This document shows, one piece after another, positions 35,301-42,213 of a stretch of 64,000 bases of DNA (the first letter of the stretch is position 1; each line of letters opens with the position of its first letter). A program made the translations under genes and the position numbers. The notes below the pieces were generated by a model. That model had not been told where the DNA came from. It did no database searches and was given only the letters and a program-made list of their open reading frames with translations. Source of the stretch: an uncultured Clostridia bacterium (GTDB lineage Bacteria; Bacillota; Clostridia; Christensenellales; Borkfalkiaceae); the NCBI GenBank assembly GCA_947631925.1, contig CANRNE010000011.1, positions 1-64,000 on the forward strand. The letters run 5' to 3'.

Positions 35301-37035
35301 TAACGGTATAATACGTCCAATTTGCCGTATAAACGGTTTCCTCCACGCCCAGCTCAAACGTATAACTCTGTGCCTCCGTAAGGAGTTCTCCGTCACAATA
35401 CCAGCCCAACCAGGTATAGCCTTTGTTGGTCTCTGCGGTGATTGTAATTTGCTGCCCGACATGTGTTGCGGAGGGCAATGCAGCCACGCGACCGGCTTTG
35501 AGATTGCTGAGCTCGATTGTGATCGGGAACTCAATCCATTTCGCAATACATACCACGTTTGCTTTGGGCATGGTGAAATAATAGGAAGAATCGGTGGAGA
35601 CCAATTCATCATCGATATACCAACCGGTAAATGTGTACCCGCTTTCCGTCGTTGCATACAAGTAAAAACTTTTATTCGGAGTGGTCTTTGCTTGGTCATA
35701 TCGTGTTACGCTGCCTGCGGCCTCGTTATCGCTCTGCGTGGTCAATGTGTAGAAATTCCATTTCGCAGTCAAAACGGTATCAAGTCCCATCGGGAAAGTA
35801 TAATTTGCCTCTTCGCTCACAAGCGTATCATCTTCCGCAAACCAACCGAGAAAATTATATCCCTCATTTACCGTAGCGCGAATCGTAACTGTTTCATCAT
35901 AATCATATTCTCCTTCGCCGCTGATTTCCCCACATTCGGGGCAATCGTTGTTCAAAACAAGAGAATATCTGTTTGCTTCCCAATGCGCCGTTACTTCGGT
36001 ATCGCTGTCCACGTCCCAAGCAGCAATCGAACTTCCGTCCTCTTCCGTGAGTTGGGTACTCCCGTTCCACCAGCCGAGGAAAGTGTAGCCCGTGCGCGCG
36101 AGCAGAGAGAATGAATAATTCTCATCGAACGTCACCGTCGTTTCGGCTACGTCGCTCCCGCCCGCGGAATCGAACGTTACACGATATGTCTTTGCCGTCA
36201 GGTCCGCCGTAAAGGTGAGCGGCGCGAGAATGGTTTCGCCGTATTCGAGCTCATGCACCCAACCGTTGAAGGTGTAGCCCGTCAACGTATACGGAATATC
36301 GTACTCGTTTTCGGTAAGGAGCGACCCCGTCATCGCTTGCTTTTTCCTATATTCCGTTCCATTTGCCATGTACGTGATATCAATGGTATATTTGCGGTGC
36401 ACCGTGAGATTGTAGGTGTTCGTATTCTCACCGTCTTTGGACGCCACAACGATGCTGAACTCGTTATTCCCGTCCGTAAGCGATGCGGTCTTGGTGTAAA
36501 TCTCGCTCTCGCTCCCCTTTCTGTAGAGATGCCATGTGCTGTCCTCGCTGCACACCACCTTGCCGCCGGTGAGATTGACTTCCTCTGTCTCGGGCTCGAC
36601 GAACAAGAATACTTCGTTCCCCTCAACGTTTACGTCCTCCACGCTGAAGAGAACGGCGGAAGCTTGCTCCCACTTCGCATAGAGCGTGGTGCCTTCCGTC
36701 ACCTTATCAGCGGAAAAATCCCAAAGGTCGGAGCCGATTTCCGTCTTGCCCCAACCCGCAAAGGTATAGTTTTTCCGTGTCGGAGATGTGGGGGCGGTTA
36801 GTTTATTCCCTTCCTTTACAGTCTGTGTGTATGTATTCTGTCCGTCCGCAAACATTCCGCCGTTGGCGTCGTAGGTAACTGTGTACTCTTTGGCAGAAGG
36901 TGTTTGCGACCCGCCGTCCTCGCCGCCGCTTTGGCTGCCACCCTCCGTTCCAACCCCAGCACATGCAGAAATGCCAAAGCAGAGACACAATGCCGCAGTA
37001 AGCGAAATGATAATCGCCAAAAGTTTCTTTTTCAT
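32398..37035 (-). CDS. Giant InlB B-repeat (Flg_new) surface lipoprotein with Gly-rich insert
   Basis: 1545 residues. Signal peptide with lipobox ISAC (Cys25). From about residue 50 it is built of at least ten copies of the InlB B-repeat/Flg_new unit, recognised by GYxFxGWYxxxxxV, YTFxMP and xxAKW signatures. Two beta-sandwich segments (near 680-800 and 1420-1530; each contains SALTGG or TALTGG and AGDVF or AGDVI) may be carbohydrate-binding. Residues about 1120-1235 are a Gly-rich GGxGG low-complexity insert. SD CGGAGG. It is the cargo gene of the element and probably an adhesin or glycan-binding factor. Composition is AT-richer than the host surface proteins at 1-8950. Confidence 0.88.
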   Translation of the reverse strand: MKKKLLAIIISLTAALCLCFGISACAGVGTEGGSQSGGEDGGSQTPSAKEYTVTYDANGGMFADGQNTYTQTVKEGNKLTAPTSPTRKNYTFAGWGKTEIGSDLWDFSADKVTEGTTLYAKWEQASAVLFSVEDVNVEGNEVFLFVEPETEEVNLTGGKVVCSEDSTWHLYRKGSESEIYTKTASLTDGNNEFSIVVASKDGENTNTYNLTVHRKYTIDITYMANGTEYRKKQAMTGSLLTENEYDIPYTLTGYTFNGWVHELEYGETILAPLTFTADLTAKTYRVTFDSAGGSDVAETTVTFDENYSFSLLARTGYTFLGWWNGSTQLTEEDGSSIAAWDVDSDTEVTAHWEANRYSLVLNNDCPECGEISGEGEYDYDETVTIRATVNEGYNFLGWFAEDDTLVSEEANYTFPMGLDTVLTAKWNFYTLTTQSDNEAAGSVTRYDQAKTTPNKSFYLYATTESGYTFTGWYIDDELVSTDSSYYFTMPKANVVCIAKWIEFPITIELSNLKAGRVAALPSATHVGQQITITAETNKGYTWLGWYCDGELLTEAQSYTFELGVEETVYTANWTYYTVTFHSDESGYVPATVTFDLNGADGAAPEPQLITPTKGLVYPTIPVRSGYVFCGWYKDTDCEEIFDFSAPVTESIVLYAGWFKFKYDNEKNTDVLDITTSSGSRTSCYYSKVDPYENYSTWQEKNPRRDFYFSALTGGKYSIDFDVSWGTDDKVTKKCYRYDVHGRQIATISSYSNIEANAGDVFLVQFSRVYATSGASSGGFTETLTVSGGKLPTAGGISRAHDSENKVTAGESITVTTAAQEGYAFLGWYQGDTRVSGELDYTFTMPEENITLVPRWCEFALERNDENAGEVFSSQETYDIGDSVTITAVTNDGYVFTGWYRENEQVTGDLSYTFSFTGESTTYTAHWIICPVKVESNSPFAGTITSLDGAYKLGDEITITAVSNEGYFWLGWYTGDDRIAEGLSYTFVMSTDEVTYTAKWYTEIRYIGKDGEEKEYRDAEIEFLKSAEQRTLTGWYLFLGAVTGDVNLTVSGEANIILADGCEWTVNNIFVTESNTLNIYAQSSAVAMGKLTVLGNIGGANGSEGYHGTNGEKRSDVGTPGSSGGSGGKGSDGGTISISGGCITVTNLGGGDGGRGGAGGRGGNGDWLGGRGGDGGRGGAGGNNGTLSIYGGQIIATRIGGGDGGDGGYGGGGGDGRNAGKSGSRGNGGDGGNGGNIIIHGGTIQAERMGTGYGGKMDGGSAQNGSKGQVFYHGNQSGWAELEIPGKDIIVYYYSGQLPDTDGNYWCYDENEEPVIWGSFHVSFDLNGADGTPPATQLVTTEIGLTYPPVPSRKNYAFRGWFTESSCQNIYDFTAPISSDLTLYAGWQYMASDTTYYSWFDARKYSGYNDSYRFTVNRTNTIYNYFTALTGGEYKVYYWVDSSGTEESGIYIYIRNVTKGEDILVETNCHSASTHSATFQADAGDVISIRTRRVSTDTYSDLSIYVYGAKTPTDGGTALKLSELASKTMAGRDVPVAPLTDGKREE
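33330..33690 (-). repeat. Gly-rich triplet-repeat tract within the surface lipoprotein gene
   Basis: Imperfect GGC/GGT-type coding repeats (seen on the plus strand as CCGCCG...TCTCC units) encode GGRGG, GGDGG and similar. Low-complexity tracts of this kind are prone to length change by slippage. Confidence 0.75.
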
Positions 37036-37078
37036 AAAAAACCTCCGATTTTCCGATGAACTTTTCAGGCGGAAAAGT

Positions 37079-37156
37079 GTACACGGATTATTCTATTCCG
37101 TGTACCATTACCCATCTGCTTAACTCTATTATACTACTCTCCCGCGAAGAAATCAA
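37079..37156 (-). promoter_or_regulatory. Promoter and leader hairpin of the surface lipoprotein gene
   Basis: On the minus strand TTGATT and TATAAT are separated by 17 bases (37128-37156). The leader contains a perfect inverted repeat GTACACGGA / TCCGTGTAC (37079-37105, 9-base loop), a candidate operator or RNA stem. Confidence 0.7.
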
Positions 37157-37252
37157 GAGTTATCAGACAATTTTTTGCCTGTGATACTAAATTTCCCCAT
37201 GAACATCGAACATTTTCTGCACATGGAATAGAATATTACATGAACAATTTGT

Positions 37253-37276
37253 GACGGGGGTAACCCGTCTTTTTTT
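37253..37276 (+). terminator. Plus-strand terminator without an assigned gene
   Basis: GACGGG / CCCGTC followed by seven T on the plus strand. No plus-strand gene lies upstream of it, so it may end a small RNA of up to about 100 bases (a weak TTATCA-17-GATACT promoter is at 37159-37187) or block readthrough into the integrase. It directly abuts the integrase stop codon. Confidence 0.5.
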
Positions 37277-38177
37277 ATTGCAAAAGTTTGCCGAGACGGT
37301 TCATCATCAGCTGCTTGTGCTCCATGAGGCTGTGAACATAACGATTTAAGGTGACGGTGGGGTTTTTATGACCAAGGATCTCGGAGAGCGTTTTCACGTC
37401 CATGCCGCATTCAAGGGCGCGCGTGGCAAAGGTATGACGAAGCGCATGGAACCCACGGTGCGGGATTTGCAACTTCTTCAGAAGCAGCTCAAAAGTCCGT
37501 TGATAGGAGCGCACAGAGACAGGCTTATCTCCTCCGACGATATAAGTCCCGCCGCTCTCCCGCTTTGCCTTCTTCAAGACGCCGATAATCTGCTTGGGCA
37601 GGGGGATGACGCGCGCCGAAGTTTTTGTCTTGGGTGTCTCAAGTAGCTTTTTATAACCGCTTTTACCCCAACCGTCATGACAAGATTGCGTAACGGAAAG
37701 AAGCCCTTCCGTGAAGTCAATGTCCGCCCATGTGAGAGCCATCAGTTCACCGATGCGCAACCCCGAATACAGGCAGAGTAAAATGCCTACGAGCTTCTGC
37801 TTTTTACTCTGCAATATGTATTCCTCGATTTTCTTCTGTTCTTCTTTGGTGAAGCATTCCACCCGCTTTTCTTCGAGCTTCGGACGGATGATCCCGTCGG
37901 AATATTGCCGCTCCGCTACGCCGTAAATCACCGCCTGCTTCAATGATTTTTTCAGAACCGAGATGGCGACATTTACGGTATTGGGAGAAAATGAGGCTAC
38001 CATGCCTGCAACGAACCGCTGTAGAACGCCCGCTGAAAGCATTTCTATCTCATATTCTCCGAGTTTGGGCGTAAGATGCCTTCTGCAAATACGCTCGTAT
38101 TTTTCGTAAGTGCGAGCCTTCGCCGTGGGACGAACACACACCGCCAACCACTCCGAAAGCCATTCATTGTATTTCAT
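37275..38177 (-). CDS. Tyrosine site-specific integrase
   Basis: 300 residues. N-terminal SAM-like DNA-binding domain (about 1-90), C-terminal catalytic domain with the full set: Arg141 in SGLRIGEL, Lys185 in TKTSARVIPL, HALRH (His244, Arg247), LGH (His270) and Tyr280 in NRYVHS. Phage/ICE integrase type (Tn916-like order). It should catalyse DNA strand exchange at a specific att site. In this element it sits internally, not at an end, so it may be a remnant of a nested element or act on circular forms. Confidence 0.93.
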   Translation of the reverse strand: MKYNEWLSEWLAVCVRPTAKARTYEKYERICRRHLTPKLGEYEIEMLSAGVLQRFVAGMVASFSPNTVNVAISVLKKSLKQAVIYGVAERQYSDGIIRPKLEEKRVECFTKEEQKKIEEYILQSKKQKLVGILLCLYSGLRIGELMALTWADIDFTEGLLSVTQSCHDGWGKSGYKKLLETPKTKTSARVIPLPKQIIGVLKKAKRESGGTYIVGGDKPVSVRSYQRTFELLLKKLQIPHRGFHALRHTFATRALECGMDVKTLSEILGHKNPTVTLNRYVHSLMEHKQLMMNRLGKLLQ

Positions 38178-38249
38178 AAATTCCTCCTGTGAAAAGATTT
38201 TGCCCCTTAAAAGTGTAACGAAAAAGGGGGCGAATCCGACAAATGGTTT

Positions 38250-38314
38250 TTAGGCGTGTGCCTGTCTTGAAAACAAGCGCGCCGCTGCGCGGCGCGAGAC
38301 AGGCACACGCCTAA
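38250..38314 (+). other. Large inverted repeat 1, candidate origin
   Basis: Perfect 18-bp arms (38250-38267 and 38297-38314; core AGGCGTGTGCCTGTCT) enclosing a second GC-rich hairpin (CGCGCCGC / GCGGCGCG). The 319-base gap between integrase and Rep contains no gene. Long nested hairpins beside a HUH Rep gene are typical of rolling-circle double- or single-strand origins. Confidence 0.6.
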
Positions 38315-38344
38315 GCCGAACAAAACGATAAACGGAAAGAGAGA

Positions 38345-38406
38345 CTGTGAGGGCGCGGGCATCGCCGCTGAACCGCTTGCGAATGCCCGCGCTTGCCCTC
38401 TCACAG
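38345..38406 (+). other. Large inverted repeat 2, candidate origin
   Basis: Imperfect arms CTGTGAG...GCGGGCAT (38345-38362) and ATGCCCGCGC...CTCACAG (38383-38406) with small bulges. The 13-mer GATAAACGGAAAG just upstream (38327-38339) recurs at 41011-41023 within the same element. Confidence 0.5.
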
Positions 38407-38496
38407 AACATCTTTTCTTTTGCCGTTTACGTTCGTATTTGTATTCGGCAGGCGGCGGTTGCGCGTCTCGGCGCACGTTTCATCGCCGCTCCTGTT

Positions 38497-39603
38497 TCAA
38501 CTTGATTTCGGCAGCATAGCAATCGTTTCGCGGGATACTTCGCCCACCTTCACACCCTCATCCCAACAGGTGAAGTCGCAGGCAAGCACGAGCCGGTTGT
38601 CCGTTTCGTTCACGATCTCCATTTTTGCCAACACATCCGCGCCCTGTATGTCCGAGCGGAAGAACTCATACAGCCCCCGCGAATACACCGCCTTTTCGTT
38701 GTTCTTCTCCATGTACTTCATGAGATAGGCAAGTGCTTTTCCATACACCATATCGGAGAAGGATATATCGTCAAACTCATTCCTGCCGAACTTCTCCGCA
38801 AAGAACGTGTTCTGCGTTATCGTCTTTCTCTTGCCCGTCTTTTTGTTGTAGTCCTTCACTTCCTCAAACTCGCCTACCGTTTCTCCGTCGGGGATATACA
38901 CGAGCGCATGAAAGTGAAGCCTTCCCGTTTCCTTACCCCGTTCCCATACGCCCATATACAGCCACTTATGGCGCGTCGCAAGCCGACGTAGCGTCTGTAA
39001 TAGCCGTTTCTTAAAACTTTCCTCGGTATGCTTTTCATCCGAATAGGTGAAAGTGGCAAAGTAGCGGAAATGCTGGTTATATGCTTTCCTTGCGAACCGC
39101 TGTCTGCGCACGACGAGATTTCTCCACCGCCGTAAACAGTTGTCGTCCACAAACACTTTCAAAGCGTCCTCGGTTGTAAACAGTGGGCGCATATCGTTGA
39201 GGATCGCCTGTTTGCGCTCTTTCGGTTTCAGATGGAGATACTTCTCGTAAAGTTCATCAAAGATTTGCTTGTGCGTGGTATGCCGAATGACCTTCTTCGG
39301 CTCGTCTGTACTTTCAGGCGGGCTTTTTTCATGCGCTTTGATTGCTTCCTCGACCGTGATTTGTTCGGGCGTTGAGGGCGGTTTTTCCTCACCGTGAGAG
39401 GACTGCTCCAATGAGAGCTTTCCGTCCTCAATAGATACCGCAATGACCTGTTCTCTGTGCTTTCTGCGGCGGGTACGGTTGGTGGTATGCGGGGTGGCGA
39501 TATAGTTGCTGCCGTCAAAGCGGACTTTACAGTTGGGATACCAAACCGCAATGCCGTCCGCGTCAAGTTCCCCAATACTGTCGCCGGGTTGTTGTCTTTT
39601 CAT
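38497..39603 (-). CDS. HUH-type rolling-circle replication initiator (Rep)
   Basis: 368 residues from the ATG at 39603 with a perfect AAAGGAGG SD; the longer frame to 39654 is not needed. A basic helical region precedes the catalytic domain: strand FATFTYSDE, the metal-binding HUH motif in GRLHFHALVYIP (about residues 228-236), and a Tyr-containing helix KALAYLMKYMEKNNEK (about 285-300) that would carry the nicking Tyr. This is the layout of Rep proteins of small plasmids and microviruses. It would nick the element's circular form at an origin, probably the hairpin region 38250-38406 just downstream. Confidence 0.82.
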   Translation of the reverse strand: MKRQQPGDSIGELDADGIAVWYPNCKVRFDGSNYIATPHTTNRTRRRKHREQVIAVSIEDGKLSLEQSSHGEEKPPSTPEQITVEEAIKAHEKSPPESTDEPKKVIRHTTHKQIFDELYEKYLHLKPKERKQAILNDMRPLFTTEDALKVFVDDNCLRRWRNLVVRRQRFARKAYNQHFRYFATFTYSDEKHTEESFKKRLLQTLRRLATRHKWLYMGVWERGKETGRLHFHALVYIPDGETVGEFEEVKDYNKKTGKRKTITQNTFFAEKFGRNEFDDISFSDMVYGKALAYLMKYMEKNNEKAVYSRGLYEFFRSDIQGADVLAKMEIVNETDNRLVLACDFTCWDEGVKVGEVSRETIAMLPKSS

Positions 39604-39735
39604 AGATCCTCCTTTGAAATGATCGCAGGCGCTCCCGCCGCAGAAAGTTCCCATACCTCCTTAAATTTATTTTTGCAGCCATAGACGGGCGGGAGTGCCT
39701 GTCACAATACGAATAGATTTTTTCACCGGCAGGAC

Positions 39736-39776
39736 ACGAAAAAAGTGCGAAGTTTTTTTCTTCGCACTTTTTTCGT
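39736..39776. terminator. Long perfect hairpin between rep and the winged-helix gene
   Basis: ACGAAAAAAGTGCGAAG / CTTCGCACTTTTTTCGT, 17 bp, 7-base loop. It can terminate on either strand. The gap 39604-39975 otherwise holds a smaller hairpin (GGCGGAA/TTCCGCC near 39830-39848) and a stem at 39941-39973 right after the stop of the next gene. Confidence 0.7.
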
Positions 39777-39940
39777 ATGCCTTTATCACGGACATGGTAT
39801 GGGGATTTTATGTCAAATCACTTGCGTTAGGCGGAATTGACTTCCGCCGTGCGCGACACAATTTGCGCGACACTTCGTGCTTCTTGTCCGATGAAACGAA
39901 CGAGAGGACACAAAAGTTAATTCGTAACCGCTCATTTCCT

Positions 39941-39973
39941 CACGGAATTTCTTTTCCCAAAAGAAATTCGTGA
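39941..39973 (-). terminator. Stem immediately after the winged-helix gene
   Basis: CACGGAATTTCTTTT / AAAAGAAATTCGTG with one bulge, three bases from the stop codon; no T-run follows. Confidence 0.5.
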
Positions 39974-39975
39974 AT

Positions 39976-40896
39976 TTATTTGGTTGTGAAGTCGCCCACG
40001 ATGAAATACTGCTCTGCATGGTCGTCGTCCAGCTCCCTTGAAACTTGAATGATGTTCTCATAGAACCAATTAAAGATGCCGAACATCTCTCCCGTTTCCC
40101 CGTCCGAAACCGTGACAACGGGATTCTCTTCCAACCCGCCAAACTCTATTAAAAGCGGATTGCCATACAGCGATATTTTTTCGGAGCGGCCGAGCGGGAA
40201 GATCGGGAATTTGATACTCCCGTCTTTGGAGAAAAGAAAGTGTTTGAGCTTCTCTTTTTCTCCCCGCCAATAACTGTACCGCAAGACGATGTACTTAACG
40301 TTTTCGGGGGTAGTGATCGGAAGGTCGTTCTTCACCAGATAATCGTGCCTTGCCTTCCGTTGTTCAAACTTCGCCTCGCAGAGCGGATAGTTGTTATGCC
40401 AAACTTTATTGTGAGCGAAGGAATACACCTTCCAATTCCAATCACGGATACCGACGTCGTGTTTTGTATCATAGAGAAGTTTTAACGTCAATCCCGAACC
40501 GTACTTTTCACACGGCGGTCCGATATAGCGATAGGCATTGCACCTCTGCGCCCCGCTTCTTGATTTCCGAGGAGTGATTTCAATCAGTTTTTCCCGTTCC
40601 AATCTATGCAATACCGTCTGCACCGTCCTGTCCGAAACGCCCAACAGATGAGAAAGAACAGGGATGCGGAACGTTCTACCGTTGCACTCTATCACGGTAT
40701 TGATAATGATTTCCCTGCGCTCTGCGGGGGTTGGCTTGCGAACAAAGAACTCGTGTTCGTCGCCGTCCACCATATAATGCGGGTTTTTGATACGGATAAA
40801 GCCGTACCCATTGCGCCTGATATGCTCCCACGGAAACTCACTCGCTTCTTCGATTTCATCATCGTAATACTTTTCTGCAAATAAATCAATGCCCAT
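39976..40896 (-). CDS. Winged-helix replication/regulatory protein of the element
   Basis: 306 residues from the ATG at 40896. Residues about 75-130 form a helix-turn-helix (FRIPVLSHLLGVSDRTVQTV followed by HRLEREKLIEITPR) typical of replication-initiator A or MarR-like winged helices. The rest is unassigned. The -10 box TATAAT lies so close (40903-40908) that the mRNA would begin at the ATG; the longer frame start at 40941 lies upstream of the promoter. Possible roles: second replication initiator or repressor of the element. Confidence 0.65.
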   Translation of the reverse strand: MGIDLFAEKYYDDEIEEASEFPWEHIRRNGYGFIRIKNPHYMVDGDEHEFFVRKPTPAERREIIINTVIECNGRTFRIPVLSHLLGVSDRTVQTVLHRLEREKLIEITPRKSRSGAQRCNAYRYIGPPCEKYGSGLTLKLLYDTKHDVGIRDWNWKVYSFAHNKVWHNNYPLCEAKFEQRKARHDYLVKNDLPITTPENVKYIVLRYSYWRGEKEKLKHFLFSKDGSIKFPIFPLGRSEKISLYGNPLLIEFGGLEENPVVTVSDGETGEMFGIFNWFYENIIQVSRELDDDHAEQYFIVGDFTTK

Positions 40897-40902
40897 ACCA
40901 TG

Positions 40903-40931
40903 ATTATACCGCGTTCCCACACAAAAAGCAA
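40903..40931 (-). promoter_or_regulatory. Promoter giving a leaderless mRNA for the winged-helix gene
   Basis: TTGCTT and TATAAT, spacing 17 on the minus strand. The ATG is 7 bases downstream of the -10, so transcription should start at the initiation codon. No SD is present. Confidence 0.65.
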
Positions 40932-41013
40932 GAAAATACAAACAGATGTTCGCATTTTATCTCATTTTTTCTTTATGACTACAATTTTTCTCTGTCTTTC
41001 GGCGTTTGGTGAT

Positions 41014-41153
41014 AAACGGAAAGCCACCTGCCGTCAAGTGTAAAATGCACTCCCATTCGGTCGCCCTTGACGGCAGGTGAGCCGTATTCTCTGATAAATT
41101 TTTATTCTGCCATGCCTCACACAATTTATAAAACCGTTATTGTCTTTCCGTTT
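41014..41153 (+). other. Nested inverted repeats in the divergent gap of the element
   Basis: Outer arms AAACGGAAAG (41014-41023) and CTTTCCGTTT (41144-41153); inner perfect 14-bp arms CACCTGCCGTCAAG (41025-41038) and CTTGACGGCAGGTG (41066-41079). The 306-base gap between the divergent genes has no ORF of note. Could be a control region or second origin (incompatibility/oriT-like). Confidence 0.5.
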
Positions 41154-41202
41154 GGGGTAGGGTGCGCCGAAAGGCGAGAAAAACAGCTCGGAGGAAAAGA
41201 AA

Positions 41203-41823
41203 ATGAGCAAAGTGTTGGATTACGGTGTTCTCCGCGAGGAGATCTCAAAGGAAAACGTGCTTGCAATGGCAGAACTCATTGCAGTCCTCGAAACGCAGTA
41301 TCTCATCGGATATATGGGAACGCGGATGCAACGGCTATACCGTGATGTCTATGTAGATATCAAGCACAAGAATGATGTCAGCCATGTATTCAGCGACGGC
41401 TATGACTTGGTGCAGGAAGGCGCGTTATTCCTCTGCGAACATTACGGGAAGCATTTGAGTGATGTTATCGGCTATACCAAGAAAGGCAAGAAGATCACCA
41501 TACAAATCGCCTGTACCAAGAGGATGATGAAACTCATCAACCGCAAGACAAGTGACTATTACCGTAGCGTAAGCCTTGAAGCGTTGACGCCCGTGAGCGA
41601 ACCTTCCACAGAGATGCAGGAAGAAACAGAGCGGGACTATACCGTAGCAGACAGTATCGTTGAGAACTTGAACTTAACGGACAACATGAAAACCGCGCTT
41701 GAATGCCGCATGGCGGGGTTGAGCTTCCCCGAAATCGGCAGGATACTTGAAAGAGCGCAATCCACGGTATTTGAATACTTCATAAAAATGCGCCAAAGAT
41801 ACACGGCAATTTACGGAGGATGA
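41203..41823 (+). CDS. Sigma-region-4-like DNA-binding protein
   Basis: 206 residues, SD GGAGG. The C-terminal 60 residues carry a helix-turn-helix like sigma-70 region 4 (LECRMAGLSFPEIGRILERA followed by QSTVFEYFIKMRQRY). The N-terminal part is helical with conserved-looking aromatic and charged residues. Proteins of this type are common in clostridial mobile elements just upstream of a serine recombinase and probably control its expression. Not a complete sigma factor. Confidence 0.65.
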   Translation: MSKVLDYGVLREEISKENVLAMAELIAVLETQYLIGYMGTRMQRLYRDVYVDIKHKNDVSHVFSDGYDLVQEGALFLCEHYGKHLSDVIGYTKKGKKITIQIACTKRMMKLINRKTSDYYRSVSLEALTPVSEPSTEMQEETERDYTVADSIVENLNLTDNMKTALECRMAGLSFPEIGRILERAQSTVFEYFIKMRQRYTAIYGG

Positions 41824-42003
41824 TATGGAACAGATATCCACCCTCGGACATGGTATGCCTTGAAATGCTCTATCTTTCCAAAGACTATCCATACCTACAT
41901 CCCCCCCTTGAAAAATAATTTTATGGAAAACCATTGTCAAACGGGGTGAAATTTCCTATTCGTATTTTGCAACCATAGGGAAAGCATTCCCCAAAAAATA
42001 TCT

Positions 42004-42210
42004 ATGTCACAAGAGGTCAAAAATGAACTCGAACAGGAAACCAACGAACTTGAAGGATTGGAGAACCACTATCTCTTTTCCCCGTCTATCACAAGAAGGA
42101 AAACCGTCTGCGGAAAGACTTATACCGTCCGTAGCTATTATGCAGGCAGTAAGGACTTTCGCAAAGCAATCACACGGCTTGCAGAACAGCAGGCTTACAA
42201 AGCGAGGTAA
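42004..42210 (+). CDS. TnpW-like small transposon protein
   Basis: 68 residues. The C-terminal half (SITRRKTVCGKTYTVRSYYAGSKD read as a beta-hairpin plus helix) resembles small TnpW-type proteins encoded directly upstream of TnpX-like recombinases. The stop is 3 bases before the recombinase start, suggesting coupled translation. No strong SD. Role in recombination directionality or regulation is inferred. The 41824-42003 gap shows no clear gene. Confidence 0.55.
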   Translation: MSQEVKNELEQETNELEGLENHYLFSPSITRRKTVCGKTYTVRSYYAGSKDFRKAITRLAEQQAYKAR

Positions 42211-42213
42211 TCT

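Noticed and set aside
39695-39973. Plus-strand 92-codon frame between rep and the winged-helix gene
   Set aside because: It covers the long hairpin and stem, has no SD and no recognisable domain.
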